DNA of 57,287 bases from an uncultured Pelagibacteraceae bacterium (GCA_902578325.1 CACHCM010000003.1:1-57287), one strand, 5' to 3'. Positions 18,700-28,622 are shown, counted from the first letter of the stretch. The notes: generated by a model not told the origin, from the letters alone. A program made the numbers and translations.

Positions 18700-19773
18700 T
18701 TAAATCAATTTGTTATTTTGGTACACACAACATTTTTCGGGAGGAAAATGTAATTTTACCTTATCATTAGCAATTTCAATCTCTCTATTGATTTTTGACT
18801 TTATTGTTAGTTGACCCATTTTTGTTGTTAATAGTTTGAAGTTTCCAAAGTCTTCTATTTTTTGAATATTAACTTCTACCAAATTCTCGCTTTCATCTTT
18901 TGCTACCTTTACAAATTCTGATCTAATTCCTAGTTTTATATTATTATTTTTCAATTTTGATAAATTTGTATTTGTTTTTATTGTTGTATCGTTAATTTTT
19001 ACACTATTGTCTGTGTGTAATTGGATTTCAAATAAATTCATTGCAGGAGAACCAATAAAATAGCCAACAAAAGTAGTTTTAGGTCTTTCAAATAAATCTT
19101 TGGGAAGCCCAACCTGAACTATTTCACCTTGGTCCATTACAATAATATTGTCAGCAAATGTCATCGCTTCATTTTGATCATGAGTAACATATACTAATGT
19201 TGTTTTATATTCTTCATTAATTTCTTTTAAATTTCTTCTCAATCTAAATTTTAAGTCTGGATCAATTACTGTTAATGGTTCATCCATTAATACAGCAGCT
19301 ACATCTTCCCTCACCAATCCTCTTCCTAATGAAATGAGTTGTTTTTGATCTGCTGTGAGTTTCCTTGCGGGCATTTTGAGAAATGAAGAAAGATTTAATG
19401 TTTCAGATACAGATTGAACTCTCTCTTCAATTTTATTCTTTTCAAAATCTCGACATTTTAGTGGAAACGCTAAATTATCATATACTGACATTGTATTGTA
19501 AATTACTGGAAACTGAAATACTTGCGAAATATTTCTATTTTCAGTTTTTTGGCTAGTTACATCTTCATTATCAAACAGTATCCTGCCTTGAGTAGGCTTT
19601 ATTAAGCCTGATACAATATTTAACATAGTTGTTTTTCCACAACCAGATGGTCCAAGTATTGCGTAACGTTTACCATTTTCCCATGTCATCGAAAATGGAT
19701 TTAGAGCATAAGTAGGTTCTAAATCTTTTGGATTATAAGTATGTGAGATGTTTGATAGATCTATTTTAGCCAT
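18700..19773 (-). CDS. ABC transporter ATPase (glycerol/sugar type, GlpT-like)
   Basis: LGPSGCGKTTMLNI Walker A, LMDEPLTVIDP Walker B, divergent signature KLTADQKQLISLGRGLVR, TOBE-like C-terminus. Confidence 0.9.
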   Translation of the reverse strand: MAKIDLSNISHTYNPKDLEPTYALNPFSMTWENGKRYAILGPSGCGKTTMLNIVSGLIKPTQGRILFDNEDVTSQKTENRNISQVFQFPVIYNTMSVYDNLAFPLKCRDFEKNKIEERVQSVSETLNLSSFLKMPARKLTADQKQLISLGRGLVREDVAAVLMDEPLTVIDPDLKFRLRRNLKEINEEYKTTLVYVTHDQNEAMTFADNIIVMDQGEIVQVGLPKDLFERPKTTFVGYFIGSPAMNLFEIQLHTDNSVKINDTTIKTNTNLSKLKNNNIKLGIRSEFVKVAKDESENLVEVNIQKIEDFGNFKLLTTKMGQLTIKSKINREIEIANDKVKLHFPPEKCCVYQNNKLI

Positions 19774-20845
19774 TCTTAATCCTGAATGGTGATGAGATTA
19801 ATTTTCCATCTTCTGCAAAAACATAAAATTTATCAGAATTGAACACAACTTTTACTTTTTCATGAATTTTAAAATTCATAACTTCTTCAATCAATGCAAT
19901 CACTTTTGTACTTCCTCTTTTTAAATGTAATAATGTTTCTGACCCACTAATTTCTGCTAACTCTATTTCAAATTCCTCACCGCTATCACTAAGCTTAATT
20001 TCTGAAGATCTAATTCCAAAATTATAATTTTTATTATCTAATTGAGATAAATGTTTTGGTAGTTTGATGTTGATATTTTCGAAAGTAATTTTACCATCAA
20101 TTTTTAAGCCATTTATAATATTCATCGGAGGATCATTTGAAATTTCAGCAACTTTGAGGTTAATTGGATTTTCAAAAATATCTTTAGCTGGACCAGTTTG
20201 TAAAACTTTACCCTCATCAAGTACAATTACCTCTCCATTTAATTCCATAACTTCTTGTGGGTCAGTGGTTGAGTAAATTAAAATAGTCTCATTAGCCAAT
20301 CCCTCATTAAATATGGTTTTAAATTCCTCTCTAAGTTGTTCACGAAGTTTATAATCAAGATTAACAAGAGGTTCATCTAATAATAAGATTTTTGCTTTTT
20401 TCGCAAGTGATCTTGCTAATGCTACCCTTTGTTGCTGTCCTCCAGACAATTCTTGGATTTTTCTATTTTCAAAACCTACTAAACCAACCGTTTTTAAAGC
20501 ATCCTCAACGTTCTTTTTTATATTTTCCTCATTTAATTTTCTCTGTTTTAGTGGAAATGAAATATTTTCATAAACACTCAAATGGGGGTAATTGATAAAT
20601 TGCTGATAAACCATAGCAACATTTCTTTCCCATACTGGCACTTTGCTAAAATTTTTATCTTCAAAATTTATATTTCCACTATCCGGATTTAATAAACCAG
20701 CTATTGTCTTTAAAAGTGTTGTTTTGCCAGACAATGTACGTCCAAGAATAGTATAAAGTCCACCTTTTTCAAAATTAAAAGAAACATCATTGAGATGATA
20801 CTGATCATCAGGTTTATAAGTTAAATGTTTTGCAACCAGGTTCAT
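19766..20845 (-). CDS. ABC transporter ATPase (glycerol/sugar type, GlpS-like)
   Basis: Atypical Walker A LGRTLSGKTTLLKTIAG, canonical LSGGQQQRVALARSLAKKAKILLLDEPLVNLD. Confidence 0.9.
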   Translation of the reverse strand: MNLVAKHLTYKPDDQYHLNDVSFNFEKGGLYTILGRTLSGKTTLLKTIAGLLNPDSGNINFEDKNFSKVPVWERNVAMVYQQFINYPHLSVYENISFPLKQRKLNEENIKKNVEDALKTVGLVGFENRKIQELSGGQQQRVALARSLAKKAKILLLDEPLVNLDYKLREQLREEFKTIFNEGLANETILIYSTTDPQEVMELNGEVIVLDEGKVLQTGPAKDIFENPINLKVAEISNDPPMNIINGLKIDGKITFENINIKLPKHLSQLDNKNYNFGIRSSEIKLSDSGEEFEIELAEISGSETLLHLKRGSTKVIALIEEVMNFKIHEKVKVVFNSDKFYVFAEDGKLISSPFRIKNG

Positions 20846-21693
20846 TATTTTAAGGCTCCTGATAAATTTCCTTTAGACAAATATCTTTCAACCACAAAAG
20901 CGACTATTATAAGTGGAGCCACAGATATTAAGGCAGATGCGGATAGACTCCACCAAGGTGTAATAGAAGAATTTAAAGCTACCACTTTAACTGGTAATAA
21001 TTGCACTTCAGTAAAAGTTAAAATAAAAGCAAAGAAGAAGTCAATCCAACCAAATATTATACAAAACATACCAGCAACAATTAATCCAGGGATGGAGTTT
21101 GGTAAAACAACTTTATAAAAGGCTTGATATGGATTACATCCATCAATCAGTGCGGTTTCATCTAACTCTTTTGGAACTCGGTTAAAAAAATCTACCATAA
21201 TCCAAACTGCAATAGGCATTAAAAGAACTATATAAACTACTACTAGTCCTATCAAACTATCTAATAATCCTATTGTGCTTAAAAATATAAAGAATGGAAT
21301 TGATAAAACAATGGGTGGCATTATTCTTTGTGAAATAAAGAAGAAAGTAATATCGTTATTTCTGACAAAACCAGCTTTAAAAGTAAATCTTGATAAGGCA
21401 TAAGCTGCCAAAGTTCCTAAAACTATACTTATTAAACTTGCTGTGCAGGTCACAAAAAGACTATTAAAGTAAGGTTCAACAATATCCACCCCACCTCTTG
21501 CAGGTGATTTAATTAATACACGCCATCCTTCAAGTGTTGGTTCAAAATCTAACCAGGGAATGTAAGTAACCTTACTATTTACTGACTGGAAATCTTTAAA
21601 AGAAGTGGAGATAGCCCACAGAAAAGGAGCTACAATAAAAACTGTCCAGAGAATAATAAACATGTATTTTAAAAATTTGTATAGTTTTTCCAT
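20845..21693 (-). CDS. Carbohydrate-type ABC transporter permease (MalG family)
   Basis: EAA motif DETALIDGCNPYQAFYKVVLPNSIPGL. Confidence 0.92.
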   Translation of the reverse strand: MEKLYKFLKYMFIILWTVFIVAPFLWAISTSFKDFQSVNSKVTYIPWLDFEPTLEGWRVLIKSPARGGVDIVEPYFNSLFVTCTASLISIVLGTLAAYALSRFTFKAGFVRNNDITFFFISQRIMPPIVLSIPFFIFLSTIGLLDSLIGLVVVYIVLLMPIAVWIMVDFFNRVPKELDETALIDGCNPYQAFYKVVLPNSIPGLIVAGMFCIIFGWIDFFFAFILTFTEVQLLPVKVVALNSSITPWWSLSASALISVAPLIIVAFVVERYLSKGNLSGALK

Positions 21694-22560
21694 TATTCTT
21701 TAATCATTAATTTTGTTAAAACCTTTGCAATGATCGTTAGACTAATGATCATTATAACTAAATACGTAAAAGAAAGAGTTGCAGCATAACCCATTTGAAA
21801 CTCCCTTAAGCCTTTAATATAAATATAAAAACTTGAAGTTTCTGTTGCTGTACCTGGTCCTCCAGAAGTTAATACAAAAAACTGTATCCATTATCTTTGA
21901 AGCTTCAATTAATCTAATAATAATTGCCCCTATTGATATTGGTGCCATAAGTGGAAAGGTAACATATACAAACTTTCTAAAAGGACTTGCGCCATCTATT
22001 GCAGCGGCTAAAAAAGGTTCTTTTGGCAAAGACAATAAACCTGCAAGTAACAATAAAAACATAAATGGGGTCCACTGCCATACTTCAACAATAATTACAG
22101 TAAATTTAGCAATAACTGGATCACTGAGCCATAAAATAGGCTTTACTCCTAAGTTTCCCAAAAGATCATTTACAGGTCCTAGAGACTCATGAAAAAAAGT
22201 TCTCCAAATCACTGTCATAATTACAGGAGTAGTCATCATAGGAATCAAGAATATGACTCTGAAGAATCTTTTAAATTTAATTTCTCTCCACACTATAAGT
22301 GCTAATGCAAAACCAATAATGTATTGAAGAATAACTGTGGTAACTGATAAAAAACTAAGTCTGAAAAAAGACTCCCAAAATCTAGGGTCATCAGTAAAAA
22401 GTCTTATATAATTTGTAATTCCTATAAAATTCATTTCAGGTGTATAACTATTCCAGCCTGATAAACTTAATCTGATAGTAAAAATAATAGGAAAAATAAG
22501 TATTCCTATAAGCACAAATAAGCCAGGAAATAAAAAAACATACTTGTGCTTAAAATTCAT
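21693..22560 (-). pseudogene. Carbohydrate-type ABC transporter permease (MalF family), frameshifted
   Basis: ORF 21814-22560 is in frame to ...IEASKIMDTVF; after removing one T from the T6 run (minus strand; A run 21876-21881) it continues VLTSGGPGTATETSSFYIYIKGLREFQMGYAATLSFTYLVMIISLTIIAKVLTKLMIKE*, ending at the TAATG overlap with the next gene. Confidence 0.88.
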
Positions 22561-22585
22561 AATTGCAATTTTTGGATTTTGTTAG

Positions 22586-22612
22586 TTGTGGCCGTCGTTA
22601 TGACGGCCACAA
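22586..22612 (-). terminator. 11-bp perfect GC-rich hairpin directly after the ABC SBP gene
   Basis: TTGTGGCCGTC-GTTAT-GACGGCCACAA; no clean T tract, so attenuator or mRNA 3'-stabiliser is as likely as a terminator. Confidence 0.75.
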
Positions 22613-22620
22613 AGTACTTT

Positions 22621-24156
22621 TTAAAGTTTGTTATCTTCCATTGCTACACCAACAGAGTAAGCTGCTCTTACATTATCTTTTCCTACTCTATTAAGTATAT
22701 CTTCCCACTGCTTAGCAGCCTCGTCTAAAGCAGCTTGCGGTGATAACTGTCCAGCTAAAGCTTTTGCTGCAGCTGTAGCTAGTGCAGCGTTAAACTCAAA
22801 TGTACCCGGAACTCTCAAAGGGAAAACTCTATTTTTACTTTCCTCCATTTGAGCTAAGGTATCAACATATGATTGAGCAATATCTTTATCCCAACCAATT
22901 TGAGTCCAAACATCCGCTTTAAAGTCATCATTTCTAAATGGGTTAACTCCGAAACGACCAATACCTATATCGGCTTGGTGATTTGCTTCGTTTGCAAAGA
23001 AACATAAGTAATCAAAAGCCATTTCTTTTTCTTTACTTTTCTTAGCAACACCAACTGCCCATCCCCACACGAAGAAAGGAGCTTGGTTAAATCCTTCATC
23101 CCAAGAGTTAGTTGTTCTATTCCAAACTTTCATTGCGCCTGGTAATTGAGCGGCACCAACTTTATTGTTAATTGGGCTATCAGGTTGCATAGCAGCAACA
23201 AATGCATCATCCCATGAAAAACTAAACAAAGTTTGTCCTCCACCAAATGATCCAATTTCATCACCTAGACCAAAGTTTATTCCTCCTGGAGGAACATATT
23301 TAGTAGCTGCAACCCAGTCGGTTAAAGCTTCAACAAAACCTGGATTATTAATTAATGGTTTCATAGTTTTTAAATCAAAGAAAAAACCACCTGGAGTTTT
23401 AGGATTTTTTGAATAAGCGGCAGATCTTGAATAAAAAGCTGCATACATCAAGTCATCTTTTTTCATAACCTCTGCAGATCCATATTCTTTTTCGCCATCA
23501 CCATCCCAATCCCAACCATTAAAGTATGCAGCCATTTCTCCATACTCTTTCCATGTTTGCGGGACTCTTAACTCTTTACCAGTATCAGCTTTGTATTTTT
23601 TTTGATACTTAGGATTGTCAATTACGTCTTTTCTGTATTTTAAATAGTGTCTGTCACCATCAACTGGAAACTGATACATAACACCATCCCAAGATGCTAT
23701 ACCAATGTGAGATGGAGTAACGTCTTGCATTTGTTTCATCTCAACATATTTTTTTGGAACTGGCTCTAAGTATCTTTTCCAATCATTAATAAAGTTTGAA
23801 AATCCAAAAACTATATCATATGGAGCTTGACCTGCTTGAAATGGAACCATAGCTTTTGCATACAAATCACCAGCAGGTGTATGTGTTACATCAACTTTTG
23901 CTCCTGTAAGTTTAGCGAATTGCTCAGCATGTAAAGCAGTTGGTTCTCCCATAACTGGAACAGCATGTGTATTTATTTTTAGTGTCTTACCTTTGTAATT
24001 TTTCTTAGACATAGACTCGTAAGAACACTCACCTGGAATATCTCCAGTAGCCTTGATATGTGGAAACTGATCGCTCCACTTATCTGCATACGCGACTGGA
24101 CTTAATACCAACAAAGCTGATATAAGAGCAGTTACGCAAGTTTTTATTGTCTTCAT
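22621..24156 (-). CDS. ABC transporter solute-binding protein (extracellular family 1, carbohydrate/glycerol type)
   Basis: Signal peptide MKTIKTCVTALISALLVLSPVAYA; SBP-like organisation; operon with MalF/MalG permeases and two ATPases. Confidence 0.9.
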   Translation of the reverse strand: MKTIKTCVTALISALLVLSPVAYADKWSDQFPHIKATGDIPGECSYESMSKKNYKGKTLKINTHAVPVMGEPTALHAEQFAKLTGAKVDVTHTPAGDLYAKAMVPFQAGQAPYDIVFGFSNFINDWKRYLEPVPKKYVEMKQMQDVTPSHIGIASWDGVMYQFPVDGDRHYLKYRKDVIDNPKYQKKYKADTGKELRVPQTWKEYGEMAAYFNGWDWDGDGEKEYGSAEVMKKDDLMYAAFYSRSAAYSKNPKTPGGFFFDLKTMKPLINNPGFVEALTDWVAATKYVPPGGINFGLGDEIGSFGGGQTLFSFSWDDAFVAAMQPDSPINNKVGAAQLPGAMKVWNRTTNSWDEGFNQAPFFVWGWAVGVAKKSKEKEMAFDYLCFFANEANHQADIGIGRFGVNPFRNDDFKADVWTQIGWDKDIAQSYVDTLAQMEESKNRVFPLRVPGTFEFNAALATAAAKALAGQLSPQAALDEAAKQWEDILNRVGKDNVRAAYSVGVAMEDNKL

Positions 24157-24179
24157 CTTTCTTTCCTCTCTTTTGTTAT

Positions 24180-25241
24180 TTATGGAACTAACACTGCACG
24201 ACCTTTGACTTTTCCATCATTAAGATCATGTAGCGCTTTGTTAGCATCGTCTAATTTATATTCTTGCATGGACAACTTAACCTTTCCTCTGTCAGCTAAC
24301 TCCATTAATTCATATAATTCAGACCACGTTCCTACTAAATTTCCAATTATGTTTCTTTCAGATATAATTACATCAACAGCGAGTATTTTTATTTCCTCAC
24401 CATAACCAACTATGTAAAAGAAACCACCGTTAGCGGTCATATTAAGACCCATTGATGTTGAACCTTTTTCTCCTACAAAATCTATAACTGCTTCTGCACC
24501 AACACCTTTTGTTATTTCCTTAACTTTTTCAACCTCGTTTCCATCAATAATTACTCCATGATCTCCTCCGAGTTCCATTGCATGTTTTAAAGCTTTTTCA
24601 GATTTTTCAACGATAATAATATCTGCTGCACACATTGCTTTTAAACATTGAATTGCGATATGACCTAAACCTCCAGCACCTATCACCACACAACTTTGAC
24701 CTGGAAGTAAGTGTCTTGTCGCCTTTTTAACAACTCTATAAGCTGTTAAGCCTGCATCAGAAAAAGGAGCCACGTCTTTGGGAGCTAAGACTTTTGGCAA
24801 TTTAATCAAGTTTCTAACACTAGTTTTTAAAAGTTCTGAATATCCGCCTTCTTTAATACTTAATCCCGGAAATGCACCTGCTGCTGCATGCATATCATTA
24901 CCTCTTCTACAATCTAAACATGTTCCATCTGTTCCTGAAATTAAAGGGTGTAAAATTACTGGATCCCCTTTTTTAAATTCTGTTACATCTTTTCCGACAT
25001 CTTCTATCCAGCCTGCATTTTCATGACCCATAACGCAAGGGAGTAATTTTCCATCCGGGTCTTGAATATGTTTCCACACACCTTCTATAATATGTAAATC
25101 AGTTCTACAAACACCTGCAGCTCCAATTTTAACAATTACATCGCTGGCTTTCTCTATTTTTGGATTTGGTAACTCTTCACCTGTGACCCAAACTTTTTCT
25201 TTCATCTCTGGGTCATACTTATGTAAAACCTGTGCTTTCAT
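24180..25241 (-). CDS. Zinc-dependent NAD(P) alcohol dehydrogenase
   Basis: GVCRTDLHIIEG, MGHENAGWIEDVG, GAGGLGHIAIQ. Confidence 0.92.
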   Translation of the reverse strand: MKAQVLHKYDPEMKEKVWVTGEELPNPKIEKASDVIVKIGAAGVCRTDLHIIEGVWKHIQDPDGKLLPCVMGHENAGWIEDVGKDVTEFKKGDPVILHPLISGTDGTCLDCRRGNDMHAAAGAFPGLSIKEGGYSELLKTSVRNLIKLPKVLAPKDVAPFSDAGLTAYRVVKKATRHLLPGQSCVVIGAGGLGHIAIQCLKAMCAADIIIVEKSEKALKHAMELGGDHGVIIDGNEVEKVKEITKGVGAEAVIDFVGEKGSTSMGLNMTANGGFFYIVGYGEEIKILAVDVIISERNIIGNLVGTWSELYELMELADRGKVKLSMQEYKLDDANKALHDLNDGKVKGRAVLVP

Positions 25242-25457
25242 AGTTTACTCTCCCATTAAATTTAAAACATCATTAAAAAATTAATCGGATCAGGAGTCAA
25301 TGCCACTTTTAAACTTTCAAATATTTAATAAATTCAACTCAAAGTAGAAGAGATTCATTTTGAAACTATATTTTAGAGGTGCTAGAAACAATACTGCTGG
25401 CGTAATTTCTTTAACATTTGCGTATCTTTTAAGAGGAATGGCCTTCAATAAATTTAA

Positions 25458-26372
25458 TTAATCAATTGGATAATCCCAAGCGCTGCCACCTATAACTTTA
25501 GAAATAGCTGAAAAATCTTTAGTATCATTTCCTTCTTTGCAAAATTGATCATAAATTTCGAGGGCCATTTTTCCTAATGGTGTTTCGGCATTTACACTTT
25601 TCGCACAATCATTTGCAAGTTTAAGATCTTTATTCATCATACCTGCAGAGAAACCTGGACGATAATTATTATTTGAAGGAGTGCCATCAATTAAACCAGG
25701 TAAAGGTGGATAAACGGAAATTGGCCAACTATTACCAGATGCATTTTTCATTATTTCATGAACTTTTTTAATATCTATGTTTAGTCTTTTAGCTAACATT
25801 AATGACTCTGAAGCAGCAATCATTGCAATACCTAGAGCCATATTGTTGCAAATTTTGGCACCATTCCCACTACCTAAATCACCTGCGTGAAATATATTTT
25901 TTCCCATGATTTTTAATAAAGGAAGCGCTTTTTCATATGCTTCTTTTGATCCACCAACCATTATATTTAAAGTTGCTCTTTGGGCTCCCATTACTCCACC
26001 ACTAACTGGCGCATCAATCATTTCTATTTCTTTTTCTGAAGCTTTTTTTCCAATTTCAATAGAAGTTTGAATATCAATTGTTGAGCAATCAATTAATAGA
26101 CAGTTTTTTGAAACTTTATTTATTATTCCACTTTCTCCTAAATAAACATCCTTAGAATGCTTACCTTCTGGAAGCATAGTAATAACTGTTTCAACATCAG
26201 TTGTAATTAGATCATCAAAATTTTTGATTATTTCAAGATTTCTATCTTTTGCAATCCCAAGCATTTTTTTTGAGACATCAAAAACTTTTACAGATTTACC
26301 TGCCTTCATTAAATTTTCAGCCATTGGACAACCCATGTTGCCAACACCAATGAAAGCTATCGATTGGGACAT
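25458..26372 (-). CDS. 3-hydroxyisobutyrate dehydrogenase / beta-hydroxyacid dehydrogenase family
   Basis: IAFIGVGNMGCPMAENLMKAG, DAPVSGGVMGAQ, GNGAKICNN. Confidence 0.92.
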   Translation of the reverse strand: MSQSIAFIGVGNMGCPMAENLMKAGKSVKVFDVSKKMLGIAKDRNLEIIKNFDDLITTDVETVITMLPEGKHSKDVYLGESGIINKVSKNCLLIDCSTIDIQTSIEIGKKASEKEIEMIDAPVSGGVMGAQRATLNIMVGGSKEAYEKALPLLKIMGKNIFHAGDLGSGNGAKICNNMALGIAMIAASESLMLAKRLNIDIKKVHEIMKNASGNSWPISVYPPLPGLIDGTPSNNNYRPGFSAGMMNKDLKLANDCAKSVNAETPLGKMALEIYDQFCKEGNDTKDFSAISKVIGGSAWDYPID

Positions 26373-26373
26373 T

Positions 26374-27327
26374 TTAATTTACTTTATTAATACAGTTTCC
26401 AGTTCTAAAAAACTCATCAAGATTATCAATGGCTAAATTTCCCATTGCAATTCTTGTATCCTTTGTTGCACTCCCAAGATGAGGTAAAACAAAAGCACTT
26501 GGGATTTTTAAATAACCAGGATTTAAATTTGGTTCATTTTTATAAACATCTAATCCTGCTGCATAAATTTTTCTTCTATTCAATGCATCAATTAAAGCTT
26601 CATCATCTACTATATCGCCTCTTGCAACATTAGTTATCACAGCACCTTTGGGGAAATACTCAACAGTTTCTTTATTTATTAAGTTCTCTGTTTCTTTTGT
26701 GGCAGGACAACAAATTGATAAAACATCTGAGACAGAAAAAAGACTTTTTATACTATCATGATATGTTGCACCTTGTTCTTTATCTTCACTTAATTTTGAA
26801 CGATTATGATAATGAATGATCATGCCTAAAGATTTTGCAATTTTTGCAATTTTTTGGCCAATACGACCCATGCCTAAAATTCCTAGTCTTGTTCCAGTTA
26901 ATTGTTTTCCAATTAAATAGTCAGCAGACCATTTCCATCCACCCTCTCTTGCAGATTCTATTCCTTCGGAAGCTCTTCTGCATGCCCCTAGAATTAACAA
27001 AATTCCAATCTCTGCTGTAGCATCTGATAAAACTTCTGGTGTATTTGTTACTGTTATACCTTTATTTTTTGCTGCTTCTAAATCAATGTTTCCAAATCCT
27101 ACTGCAAAATTAGAAATTATTTTAATTGTATCTGGTAATTGATTGATTGTTTCTGCATCTAATTTTTCAGTTAGTGATGATAATATGCCATCAAATCCTT
27201 GACTCATTTCAATAATTTTTTTTTGTGAATAAAGTTCATCATTAGTATTAAATTTGGCATCAAATAAATTAGATGCTTTGTCTTCGCTTTCTCTTATTAA
27301 GCGTCTTGTAATTAAAACTTTTTTCAT
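26374..27327 (-). CDS. D-2-hydroxyacid dehydrogenase (glyoxylate/hydroxypyruvate reductase-like)
   Basis: LGILGMGRIGQKIAKIA, NVARGDIVDDEALIDAL, LPHLGSATKDTR. Confidence 0.92.
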   Translation of the reverse strand: MKKVLITRRLIRESEDKASNLFDAKFNTNDELYSQKKIIEMSQGFDGILSSLTEKLDAETINQLPDTIKIISNFAVGFGNIDLEAAKNKGITVTNTPEVLSDATAEIGILLILGACRRASEGIESAREGGWKWSADYLIGKQLTGTRLGILGMGRIGQKIAKIAKSLGMIIHYHNRSKLSEDKEQGATYHDSIKSLFSVSDVLSICCPATKETENLINKETVEYFPKGAVITNVARGDIVDDEALIDALNRRKIYAAGLDVYKNEPNLNPGYLKIPSAFVLPHLGSATKDTRIAMGNLAIDNLDEFFRTGNCINKVN

Positions 27328-27332
27328 AATAT

Positions 27333-28622
27333 CTATTTTAAAATTTCAGGTTTTGGTCCGCCTGTGTACCAATCTAAAACTTCAATTGTATGTAATATTG
27401 GAACTTTAGTACCATGAGCGATTTGGGTAATACAACCAATATTTCCAGTAGAAATAAAATCTGGATTTAAACTTTCAATATTATTTACTTTTTTCTTCAA
27501 TAATTGCTTTGCAATTTTTGATTGCAATATGTTGTAAGTACCAGCTGATCCACAACATATATGTCCTTCTGGGATTTCCATAATTTCATTGTTTGTTTTT
27601 TCAAGTAACGAAACAGGTTGAGAATGAACTTTTTGACCATGCTGCATTGAACACGCAGAGTGATAAGCTACCTTATATTTTTTTCCTTTATCTTTAATAT
27701 CAAGTTTTAAACTTTCAAATATATATTCCGATATATCTTTTGTAAGCTCTGATATTACTTTTGCTTTTTTACTTAGTTCTTTGTCTTCACGAAAAATAAA
27801 TCCATAATCTTTCATTGTTGTCCCACAACCTGATGTGTTTGATAAAATTGCATCTAAATTTCCTTTTTGATGCTGCTCATACCAAGTTTTTATATTGTTT
27901 TTAAAATCTTGATGTGCATCCTCCTCTTTTCCAAGATGATGATTTAAAGATCCACAACAACGAATTTTTTTTGGAACAACTACTTCTACGCCGTGTCTGT
28001 TTAATAGCCTGATTGTTGCTTCATTAATTTGAGGGGATATTTCTTTTTGTACACATCCTGTTAAAAGAGCAACTCTAGCAATTCTTTTTTTAGTAGAGGA
28101 TTTGTAAACTTCTTTAATCGGTAAGCTTTTTTTAGGAAAATTTGTAGGCATTAATTCAATCATATCCTTAATTTTTGAAGGCATTAAGAATTTAAATGGC
28201 TTCGATAATTTTACTAATAAACTTGATAATCTAAAAACTTTTGTATTTGGAAGAGTGATGGATAAAAAATATCTTATTAACTTATCAAAGAATGATCTTT
28301 GATAATTTTTTTCAATATATTTTTTTCCGTGGTCAATTATGTGCATATAATTTACACCAGCTGGGCAAGTAGTCATACAACTATAACATGAGAGACACCG
28401 ATCGATATGCTTTACAACTTTTTCAGTCGGCTTCCTATTATTTTCTAACATATCTTTAATAAGATAGATACGTCCTCTAGGTCCATCTAACTCATCACCC
28501 AAAAGTTGATGTGTAGGGCATGTAGCATTACACATTCCACAATGCACACACTTTTTAAAAACTTTTTCGTTTGCAAAATTGTCTGGATCTCTAAGCTGTT
28601 CTTCAGTAAATTTTGTTTGCAT
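27333..28622 (-). CDS. glcF: Glycolate oxidase iron-sulfur subunit
   Basis: CVHCGMCNATCPT, CLSCYSCMTTCPAGVNY, CCG-type heterodisulfide-like motifs; adjacent to glcE/glcD. Confidence 0.95.
   Translation of the reverse strand: MQTKFTEEQLRDPDNFANEKVFKKCVHCGMCNATCPTHQLLGDELDGPRGRIYLIKDMLENNRKPTEKVVKHIDRCLSCYSCMTTCPAGVNYMHIIDHGKKYIEKNYQRSFFDKLIRYFLSITLPNTKVFRLSSLLVKLSKPFKFLMPSKIKDMIELMPTNFPKKSLPIKEVYKSSTKKRIARVALLTGCVQKEISPQINEATIRLLNRHGVEVVVPKKIRCCGSLNHHLGKEEDAHQDFKNNIKTWYEQHQKGNLDAILSNTSGCGTTMKDYGFIFREDKELSKKAKVISELTKDISEYIFESLKLDIKDKGKKYKVAYHSACSMQHGQKVHSQPVSLLEKTNNEIMEIPEGHICCGSAGTYNILQSKIAKQLLKKKVNNIESLNPDFISTGNIGCITQIAHGTKVPILHTIEVLDWYTGGPKPEILK

Noticed and set aside
20825-21118. Plus-strand ORF antisense to MalG-like permease (and other antisense ORFs such as 21833-22192, 23165-23416, 33344-33604, 54692-54877, 55500-55853)
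   Set aside because: Shadow ORFs within strongly supported coding sequences
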